From Facklamia lactis (lineage in GTDB: Bacteria > Bacillota > Bacilli > Lactobacillales > Aerococcaceae): 64,000 nucleotides of DNA. The stretch lies in NCBI RefSeq assembly GCF_015863205.1, contig NZ_JACBXQ010000001.1, positions 1 through 64,000 on the forward strand, written 5' to 3'. Both the position numbers and the translations under genes were made by a program. A model generated the notes under the pieces. It searched no databases. It had not been told where the DNA came from and saw nothing but the letters and a program-made list of their open reading frames with translations. Positions 57,645 through 64,000 of this stretch are shown here, piece by piece (positions within the stretch are counted from its first letter, which is position 1; each line of letters begins with the position of its first letter).

Positions 57645-57703
57645 CCTTTTATAGCTATGATTATATCATTCTTCATTAAAATTTCAAAAAGTAGATTCAG
57701 TGT

Positions 57704-57732
57704 TTGTAACTCAATCAAAAATCCAATAGAAT
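57704..57732 (+). promoter_or_regulatory. Promoter of the ABC transporter-ung unit
   Basis: TTGTAA (57704-57709), 17 bases and TAGAAT (57727-57732) lie 27 bases before the ATG. Confidence 0.6.
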
Positions 57733-57758
57733 AGTATCTATTGAAAGGTGGTTTTTGA

Positions 57759-59483
57759 ATGTTTAATCAGTTTGCAAAATACTATCGTCCATATCGTAAA
57801 TTATTTGTGATTGATTTTTCTTGTGCTATATTAGCAGCTTTTTTGGAACTGTTATTCCCTGCAGCAGTTAATCGGATAATCGATACGGTTCTACCTCAAG
57901 CGGATTTATCTCTAATTTTGATTGTGTCGGTAATATTATTTGTTTTATATATTTTTAATATGTTTTTAAATTATATTGTAGTAACGATTGGCCATCGTTT
58001 AGGAATTAATATTGAAACTGATTTGCGTCGAGAGCTTTTTGCCCATTATCAGAAACAGTCTTACCATTATTTTGATAAACATAAGACCGGAGAATTGATG
58101 AGTAGAATTACGACTGATTTATTTGATATTTCAGAGTTAGCCCATCATGGTCCAGAAGATATTTTTATTACGTTAATGACACTAATAGGAGCCTTTATCT
58201 TGATGTTGAGGGTTCATGCAGAGCTGGCAATTATAACGGTATTATTGGTGCCATTATTAGCGATGGTCTTTATCTATTTCAATCGTAAAATGGTGAGAAT
58301 TAATCGTAAAATCTTTAGCAATCTTGGCCAATTTACAGCTGGAATTCAGAACTCATTATCTGGAATCCGCGTTGTCAAAGCTTTTGCAAATGAAATGTTT
58401 GAGAAAGAAAATTTTGAAAATTTGATCCAAGGATACCGTAAGCAAAAATTGAATTATTATCAAACAATGGGAAGCTCTTCTTCCTTTAATTATATAATGA
58501 TGCGTCTAATTAATTTATTTGCTTTGTTGGCAGGCTCTTTTTACACTTTGCGGGGCGAAATTTCAATTGGAGAGATGGTAGGATTTATCCTTTTATCGAA
58601 TGTTTTTATTCGACCGATTGAGAAAATTAATGCAATGTTAGAATTATATCCAAAGGGATATGCTGGTTTTAAAAGATTCCAAGAAGTGTTAGCACAAGAA
58701 CCTGATATTGTCGATAAAGAAGATGCAATTGATGCCCCTGCTTTTTTAGGTGAAATAACTTATACAAATGTTCACTTTGCCTATGAAAAAGATGTTCCTA
58801 TTCTCAAAAATATTAATTTAAAGATTCATGCAGGCGAGAATGTAGCTTTCGTAGGACCAAGTGGAGCAGGGAAAACAACCATCGTAAATTTACTGCCACG
58901 TTTCTATGAAGTTGATGAGGGATCTATTAAAATCGATGGAATCGATCTTAGAGATATGACGATGGAATCTTTGCGCAAACAAATCGGAATAGTCCAACAA
59001 GATGTCTTTTTATTTGGAGGAACGATTCGTGAAAATGTGCTATATGGGCGCCTTGATGCCAGTGAAGATGAGGTAGAGCAGGCTATTAAAGCAGCTCGTT
59101 TAGAAGAAGTAGTAGCGGATTTACCAGCGGGTTTGGATACACAAATTGGTGAGCGAGGTGTTCGCTTATCTGGAGGTCAAAAACAGCGATTATCGATTGC
59201 AAGAATTTTCTTGAAAAACCCTGCTATTTTAATATTGGATGAAGCAACATCTGCTTTAGATACAAAAACAGAACAATTTATTCAGCAATCACTCGAAAAA
59301 CTTTCACAAGGACGAACAACTTTAGTGATTGCACATCGATTAGCCACAATTAAGAATGTAGATCGGATTATTGTAGTAAATCAAGAAGGTATTGTAGAAG
59401 ATGGTAGCCACGATGAACTATTAGCGTTGAATGGACAATATGCTGCTCTATATAATGCTCAATTCGGTAAAAGAGGGGATTAA
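57759..59483 (+). CDS. ABC transporter, fused permease and ATPase
   Basis: A 574-residue ABC half-transporter (ABCB/MsbA-like exporter type). The first 320 residues hold six membrane segments, and the ATPase domain carries Walker A GPSGAGKTT (near 367), signature LSGGQKQR (near 472), Walker B ILILDEATSALD (near 492) and the IAHRLATI switch (near 525). As it is alone, it probably works as a homodimer; the substrate is unknown. The ATG follows AAAGGTGG. ung starts one base past its stop. Confidence 0.93.
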   Translation: MFNQFAKYYRPYRKLFVIDFSCAILAAFLELLFPAAVNRIIDTVLPQADLSLILIVSVILFVLYIFNMFLNYIVVTIGHRLGINIETDLRRELFAHYQKQSYHYFDKHKTGELMSRITTDLFDISELAHHGPEDIFITLMTLIGAFILMLRVHAELAIITVLLVPLLAMVFIYFNRKMVRINRKIFSNLGQFTAGIQNSLSGIRVVKAFANEMFEKENFENLIQGYRKQKLNYYQTMGSSSSFNYIMMRLINLFALLAGSFYTLRGEISIGEMVGFILLSNVFIRPIEKINAMLELYPKGYAGFKRFQEVLAQEPDIVDKEDAIDAPAFLGEITYTNVHFAYEKDVPILKNINLKIHAGENVAFVGPSGAGKTTIVNLLPRFYEVDEGSIKIDGIDLRDMTMESLRKQIGIVQQDVFLFGGTIRENVLYGRLDASEDEVEQAIKAARLEEVVADLPAGLDTQIGERGVRLSGGQKQRLSIARIFLKNPAILILDEATSALDTKTEQFIQQSLEKLSQGRTTLVIAHRLATIKNVDRIIVVNQEGIVEDGSHDELLALNGQYAALYNAQFGKRGD

Positions 59484-59484
59484 T

Positions 59485-60162
59485 ATGTATACTTTACCTA
59501 ATTTATCCAACATAGCTCCAGAATGGTATTCGATTCTGGAGGATCATTTACTTTCGGATAATTATTTATATTTAATATCTCGTATTGAAGGTGAAGCGAA
59601 AGAATACTGTATTTATCCTGACTGCTCAAACGTTTTTCGAGCATTAACTTTAACTAAGCCATCAGAGGTAAAAGTGGTGATAATTGGTCAGGATCCCTAT
59701 CATGGGCCTAAACAAGCAAACGGGCTAGCTTTCTCCGTTAATTCTGGAGTAAAGTTACCCCCTTCTTTAAAAAATATCTTTAAAGAATTAGCAGAAGATT
59801 TAGGAACTGATTTACGTCAAGAGAGCGACCTATCTGATTGGGCAAGACAAGGAGTTTTATTGTTAAATAGAGTCTTAACGGTTAGAGCGGGTCAAGCGGG
59901 ATCACATCAAAATTTGGGCTGGGAAGATTTTACTCAAGAAATTGTGAAGCAGATAAATCAAAATATTCATCCTATTGTATTTGTCCTTTGGGGTAAAACG
60001 GCTCAAACTTTAGAACCCTTTATCGATCTCGATCGTCATTCAGTGATAAAGTCAGTTCATCCAAGCCCACTTAGTGCATATCGCGGCTTTTTCGGCTCAA
60101 AACCCTTTAGTCATATTAATGCAAAACTAAAAGCAACTGGACAAGATCCAATTGCTTGGTAA
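59485..60162 (+). CDS. ung: Uracil-DNA glycosylase
   Basis: A 225-residue family 1 UDG, usual length. It removes uracil from DNA. The catalytic GQDPYHGPKQANGLAFSV (near 64) with the water-activating aspartate, and the HPSPLSAYRGFFGSKPF leucine-intercalation loop (near 192) are intact. The ATG at 59485 follows AGAGGGGA, and the gene is co-transcribed with the ABC exporter. Its end lies one base from the leftward CPBP gene. Confidence 0.97.
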   Translation: MYTLPNLSNIAPEWYSILEDHLLSDNYLYLISRIEGEAKEYCIYPDCSNVFRALTLTKPSEVKVVIIGQDPYHGPKQANGLAFSVNSGVKLPPSLKNIFKELAEDLGTDLRQESDLSDWARQGVLLLNRVLTVRAGQAGSHQNLGWEDFTQEIVKQINQNIHPIVFVLWGKTAQTLEPFIDLDRHSVIKSVHPSPLSAYRGFFGSKPFSHINAKLKATGQDPIAW

Positions 60163-60163
60163 G

Positions 60164-60835
60164 TTATAATAGTTTGAATTGAATGTACATCATGAGTATT
60201 GCTAGACCATTATTTATAAAATGAAAGGCCATTGAAGCAATAATGTTTCGATCATACTTCCAATAGATATAAGTTAAACTTAGGGTGATTGGTAAATAGA
60301 TAATGGCATCTGCTAGCATTAGACTATGAGCGGCTGTAAATAAAACGATTGAAATGATGGTGTTTAAGATTAATTTATTTCTTTTATCCTGATGTACGGG
60401 TCCAATGATAGCTTCACGAAAAACAAGTTCCTCAATAAACGGCGCAAAAATTACCATTAGGAAAGCGGAAAATAAGAAAGGATTATTTTGAAAGAAGTCA
60501 TTTAACATTTGTTGATTTTGAGCTAAATCTTCAATATTAATAAAATTACTTACTAACATGATACCTATGACTGATAAAGCTTTACTCAAGATAAATACGA
60601 TCGTAATGTCTTTAAATAATTTACCCCAGGATCCTTCTTGTTCTTTTAATAAAAGCCAGTCTTTTTGTAAAGTTTCTTTATATAAAAATGAAGCTAAAAT
60701 TATGAGCAGGACATTTGCTACGAAGGTCAAAGCTAATAGCATTGGATTACTAACTTTGAGCGTGTAGAGTATAGCGGGAAACACAATATATAATAATAAA
60801 TAAGAGCTAATCATTAAGACTGACTTTTTGTTCAT
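60164..60835 (-). CDS. CPBP family intramembrane glutamic endopeptidase
   Basis: A 223-residue protein with about seven hydrophobic segments. The CAAX protease and bacteriocin-processing (CPBP/Abi) motifs are in place: EELVFRE (about 136-142), FTAAHSLM (about 167) and FHFINNG (about 203). Members process or confer immunity to peptides at the membrane; the substrate is unknown here. The ATG follows GGAGG. It is a single gene; a weak leftward promoter has TATAAT upstream. No bacteriocin gene adjoins it. Confidence 0.88.
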   Translation of the reverse strand: MNKKSVLMISSYLLLYIVFPAILYTLKVSNPMLLALTFVANVLLIILASFLYKETLQKDWLLLKEQEGSWGKLFKDITIVFILSKALSVIGIMLVSNFINIEDLAQNQQMLNDFFQNNPFLFSAFLMVIFAPFIEELVFREAIIGPVHQDKRNKLILNTIISIVLFTAAHSLMLADAIIYLPITLSLTYIYWKYDRNIIASMAFHFINNGLAILMMYIQFKLL

Positions 60836-60976
60836 TAATATTCCTCCATAAATGATTGATGTTATTATTATAATAGAAAATAATGAAGAATAAATAGACT
60901 TAGGTCCTTAAATCCATGACTTTGGTCATTAATTTGAGGGTTATTTAAAGAAAGTATAGACGCTAAGGAGTATAAT

Positions 60977-62863
60977 ATGAAAGAGATAACGGTTACAAAT
61001 TTATGTAAATCATATGGAAGTAAAACTTTAATTGAAAATGTAAATTTTTCGATTCGGACTGGAGATCGAATCGGTTTGATTGGACCTAATGGAACCGGTA
61101 AATCTTCGCTATTAAAGGTACTTGCAGGGAAAGATAATTATGATGCGGGGACCATCTCTCAATCAAAAAATTATGAAATTGCTTATTTGGAACAGAATCC
61201 ACAATTGAATCCTGCTCAGACAGTTCTGGAAGCTGTTTATGAATCATCAGCTCCTTTAATACAACTGTTACTTAAATATGAACAGATAAGATTATCGCTA
61301 GAATTAGACCCTAATAATCCTCAACTACAAGAAACTTTTACTTCTATCAGTGAGGAAATGACGCTTAAAGGAGCATGGGATATTGAAATTGTGGCGAAAA
61401 CAATTTTAACTCAGTTAAAGATTTTTGATATGAATCACTTAGTTGGAAGTTGTTCAGGAGGACAAAAGAAGAGGATAGGTTTGGCTCAAGTTTTGATTGC
61501 AGAACCTGATTTACTCATTTTAGATGAACCGACCAATCATTTGGATATTCAAACGATTCAATGGTTAGAAAAACATCTAGCTAATTATAAAGGAGCGCTA
61601 TTATTAGTAACGCACGATCGTTATTTTTTAGAACGTTCTGTGAATAAAATTTTTGAATTACGACAAGGATTATTAAGGGAATATGAAGGAAATTATCAGA
61701 CTTACTTGACTAAACGAGCAGAAGAATTTGAAATTCAAGAAAAGGTACTTCAAAAACAAGACCGCCTGTATCAACAGGAGCTGGCTTGGATGCGACAAGG
61801 TGCAAGAGCACGTACAACGAAGCAACAAGCTCGTATTGATCGTTTTAAAGATTTGAAGCATGATATTGCGAATCGAAAACAAGAGGAAGGAGAAATAGCA
61901 TTTGATTTTGGCCAACAGCGTATCGGGAATCAAATTATGGAGCTTGAAAATATAAAAATTAATATTGCGAATAAAGTCGTTATTGAAGATTTCTCTAAAG
62001 TCTTTATTAAGGGGGATCGTTTGGGAATTGTAGGTGATAATGGGGTCGGAAAATCTACTTTCCTTAATATGTTAGCTGGTTATCACTCAATTGATCAGGG
62101 GATCTATAAAGTAGGACAAACAGTTCGTATTGCTTATTATCGGCAGTTGGATGAAGATTTACCAGATAATATGCGTGTGTTAAACTTTTTAACACAAGTG
62201 GCTGATGATTTTGAGCAGACTGATGGATCGAAGGTATCGGCATCACAGATGCTTGAGCGGTTTAATTTTCCTAGAGAAACTCACGGCTCGTTTATTTCTT
62301 CCTTGTCTGGTGGAGAGAGACGTCGCTTGTATCTATTAACTTTATTAATACAAGAACCTAACGTCTTACTATTAGATGAGCCAACTAACGATTTGGATAT
62401 TGATACTTTGACAACTCTCGAAGATTATTTAGCTGAATTTTTAGGAGTTGTCGTGATTGTGTCACATGATCGTTATTTTCTAGATAAAACAGTAGATCAA
62501 ATCTTAGAACTTACAGGACAAGGAAATTATCAGTTTTATTGGGGAAATTATAGTGATTTTCTAGAAGAAAAAAGTGCCTTATCTAATATAGTCCATTTGG
62601 ATTTAAAATCACAATCCGTCATAAATAAGAGTCAAAAAAAACACAATAAAAGGATGTCTTATCAAGAGAAAAAAGAATGGGCAGTGATTCAAAAGAATAT
62701 TGAGGAAATGGAAAGTAAGATAGATAAAATTAATAAGGAGATGATGCAATCGGCAAATAATGCTGTGGCCTTAATGACATTGCAAGAAGAGTTAGATGAA
62801 TCAGAAGCAAATTTATTGGAGTTATATGAGCGTTATGAGTATCTGAGCAATCTTGATCAATAA
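60977..62863 (+). CDS. ABC-F family ATP-binding protein
   Basis: A 628-residue protein with two ATPase modules and no membrane domain, so an ABC-F translation factor. Walker A motifs are GPNGTGKSS (near residue 36) and GDNGVGKST (near 355). Signatures are CSGGQKKR and LSGGERRR, and both LLLDEPTN-type Walker B motifs are intact. A basic linker ([18 protein letters not shown] near 270) and a C-terminal coiled coil match the Uup/YdiF-like group. A drug-resistance role cannot be claimed from sequence. The ATG follows AAGGAG. thyA follows after 10 bases. Confidence 0.92.
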   Translation: MKEITVTNLCKSYGSKTLIENVNFSIRTGDRIGLIGPNGTGKSSLLKVLAGKDNYDAGTISQSKNYEIAYLEQNPQLNPAQTVLEAVYESSAPLIQLLLKYEQIRLSLELDPNNPQLQETFTSISEEMTLKGAWDIEIVAKTILTQLKIFDMNHLVGSCSGGQKKRIGLAQVLIAEPDLLILDEPTNHLDIQTIQWLEKHLANYKGALLLVTHDRYFLERSVNKIFELRQGLLREYEGNYQTYLTKRAEEFEIQEKVLQKQDRLYQQELAWMRQGARARTTKQQARIDRFKDLKHDIANRKQEEGEIAFDFGQQRIGNQIMELENIKINIANKVVIEDFSKVFIKGDRLGIVGDNGVGKSTFLNMLAGYHSIDQGIYKVGQTVRIAYYRQLDEDLPDNMRVLNFLTQVADDFEQTDGSKVSASQMLERFNFPRETHGSFISSLSGGERRRLYLLTLLIQEPNVLLLDEPTNDLDIDTLTTLEDYLAEFLGVVVIVSHDRYFLDKTVDQILELTGQGNYQFYWGNYSDFLEEKSALSNIVHLDLKSQSVINKSQKKHNKRMSYQEKKEWAVIQKNIEEMESKIDKINKEMMQSANNAVALMTLQEELDESEANLLELYERYEYLSNLDQ

Positions 62864-62873
62864 GGAGTGGAGA

Positions 62874-63815
62874 ATGAAACAGTATAAAGAATTGATACAG
62901 CATGTTTTAGACAATGGGCATGTCAAGTCAGACCGTACGGGAGTTGGAACACGGTCAATCTTTGGTTATCAAATGCGTTTTGATCTAACAGAAGGTTTTC
63001 CGATTTTAACGACAAAAAGAATAGCATTTTCTTTAGTGAAAAGTGAATTGCTTTGGTTTTTAAAGGGAGATACAAATATTCGTTTTTTATTAAAACATCA
63101 TAACCATATTTGGGATGAATGGGCATTTAAGCAATATGTTGAAAGTGATGATTATATTGGACCTGATATGTCTGATTTTGGTAAACGTTCTTTAGAAGAT
63201 CAGCATTTTGCAATGCTTTACCAACAAGAGATGGCATTATTTCATCAGCAAATTTTAACAGATGATCAATTTGCATTTAAATATGGCGATTTAGGAGAAG
63301 TCTATGGTAAACAATGGCGTTCTTGGCAAACCAGAGAAGGAGGGACCATTGATCAAATTCAACAAGTGCTGGATTCACTAATTAGTTCACCTGACTCACG
63401 CCGGCATATTGTGACGGCTTGGAATCCAGAAGATGTCCCAAATGCAGCCTTGCCTCCTTGTCATATCTTGTTTCAGTTCTATGTAGCTGATAACAAACTT
63501 TCCTGTCAACTCTATCAAAGATCAGCAGATATTTTTTTGGGGGTTCCTTTTAATATTGCTTCTTATGCTTTATTAATACATTTGATTGCTAGAGAGATAG
63601 GTCTAGAAGTAGGGGAGTTCATTCATACCATAGGAGATGCTCATATTTATGAAAATCACTTGGAGGCTGTTCGTTTATTGATGCAAAGAGAACCTAGAGA
63701 ACTACCATATTTAGTTCTTGAAACTGATAAAAAAATGGCAGAACTTACAGTAGACGATATAAGATTAGAAGGTTATCGGCCTCACGATACAATTAAGGCG
63801 CCCATTGCAGTATAA
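62874..63815 (+). CDS. thyA: Thymidylate synthase
   Basis: A 313-residue ThyA. It methylates dUMP to dTMP with 5,10-methylene-THF, releasing dihydrofolate. The catalytic cysteine is in [13 protein letters not shown] (near residue 196), the folate and phosphate loop [11 protein letters not shown] lies near 23, and [17 protein letters not shown] near 217 binds dUMP. It has the 50-residue Firmicute insertion relative to E. coli ThyA. The start at 62874 follows AAGGAGTGGA. dfrA follows after 12 bases, pairing the two steps. Confidence 0.98.
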   Translation: MKQYKELIQHVLDNGHVKSDRTGVGTRSIFGYQMRFDLTEGFPILTTKRIAFSLVKSELLWFLKGDTNIRFLLKHHNHIWDEWAFKQYVESDDYIGPDMSDFGKRSLEDQHFAMLYQQEMALFHQQILTDDQFAFKYGDLGEVYGKQWRSWQTREGGTIDQIQQVLDSLISSPDSRRHIVTAWNPEDVPNAALPPCHILFQFYVADNKLSCQLYQRSADIFLGVPFNIASYALLIHLIAREIGLEVGEFIHTIGDAHIYENHLEAVRLLMQREPRELPYLVLETDKKMAELTVDDIRLEGYRPHDTIKAPIAV

Positions 63816-63827
63816 GGAGGAGAAAAA

Positions 63828-64000
63828 ATGATTACTTATGTTTATGCACAAGATAAACGAGGGGCTATTGGATATAATAATGATTTACCCTGGTATTTAC
63901 CAAATGATTTAAAGTTTTTTAAAAAGGTCACAATGGGACATAGCATTTTGATGGGGAGAAAGACTTTTGAAAGCATGAATAAACGTTTATTGCCTGGTAG
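63828..64000 (+). CDS. dfrA: Dihydrofolate reductase, 5' part
   Basis: The window ends inside this gene. The first 57 residues (MITYVYAQDKRGAIGYNNDL onward) show the DHFR folate- and NADPH-binding elements: GAIGYNNDLPW and the GRKTFESM motif near 42-49. It reduces the dihydrofolate made by ThyA. The ATG follows AAGGAGGAG. No defect is visible in the part present. Confidence 0.95.
   Translation, partial: MITYVYAQDKRGAIGYNNDLPWYLPNDLKFFKKVTMGHSILMGRKTFESMNKRLLPG

Noticed and set aside
60164-60835. CPBP protease as part of a bacteriocin immunity locus
   Set aside because: No double-glycine leader peptide, exporter or histidine kinase lies beside it. The nearby ABC exporter lacks the N-terminal C39 peptidase domain.

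Overview
The window is a low-GC, gene-dense Firmicute chromosome segment. The gene families, the presence of both CtsR-type and HrcA/CIRCE-type heat-shock operators, the absence of dxr between cdsA and rseP, and an activator-like PurBox geometry all fit the order Lactobacillales. An Aerococcaceae or Carnobacteriaceae-like genus is my guess, but the sequence alone does not settle it. I saw no rRNA, tRNA or CRISPR array. Nearly all genes read rightward; fba, fbp, a HAD phosphatase, a DUF2974 hydrolase, a 5-formyl-THF cyclo-ligase, a CPBP protease and one newly noticed small gene read leftward.

Layout. 1-2.7 kb is accessory: the 5' end of an IS3-family element, a CsbD-like stress protein, a cold-shock protein, and a frameshifted gene whose C-terminus carries a HEPN RX4H motif. 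2.7-7.7 kb holds leftward fba and class-3 fbp (glycolysis/gluconeogenesis), a divergent small conserved protein, a YitT-family membrane protein, and a 470-base gap that is not empty: it contains a compact leftward unit with promoter, 46-codon ORF and terminator. 7.7-18 kb has a Cof-type phosphatase, a MIP18-family Fe-S assembly factor, an alpha/beta hydrolase, an unknown protein, clpB under two CtsR operators, an AI-2E-type transporter, an NfeD-floA-unknown membrane-microdomain operon, and a DUF2974 hydrolase.

18-36.2 kb is the classic translation/envelope cluster: rpsB, tsf, pyrH, frr, uppS, cdsA, rseP, polC, rimP, nusA, rnpM(ylxR), ylxQ, infB, rbfA, truB, ribF. proS and dxr, found in this cluster in Bacillus, are absent. 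36.2-43.1 kb is hrcA-grpE-dnaK-dnaJ with two CIRCE elements, followed by lepA.

43.2-56.1 kb is one complete de novo purine operon, purE-K-B-C-S-Q-L-F-M-N-H-D, encoding every step from PRPP to IMP, behind a PurBox and a sigma-A promoter. 56.1-64 kb holds an MscS channel, 5-formyl-THF cyclo-ligase, an ABC exporter, ung, a CPBP protease, an ABC-F ATPase, thyA and the start of dfrA (folate/thymidylate metabolism, cut by the window edge).

The most unusual items are the small leftward peptide unit at 7.44-7.68 kb, the decayed HEPN gene at 1.27-2.28 kb, a perfect CIRCE that also forms the ribF terminator, and several unrecognised conserved-looking proteins placed in informative operons. No complete, clearly novel multi-gene system was found; most of the window is housekeeping core.
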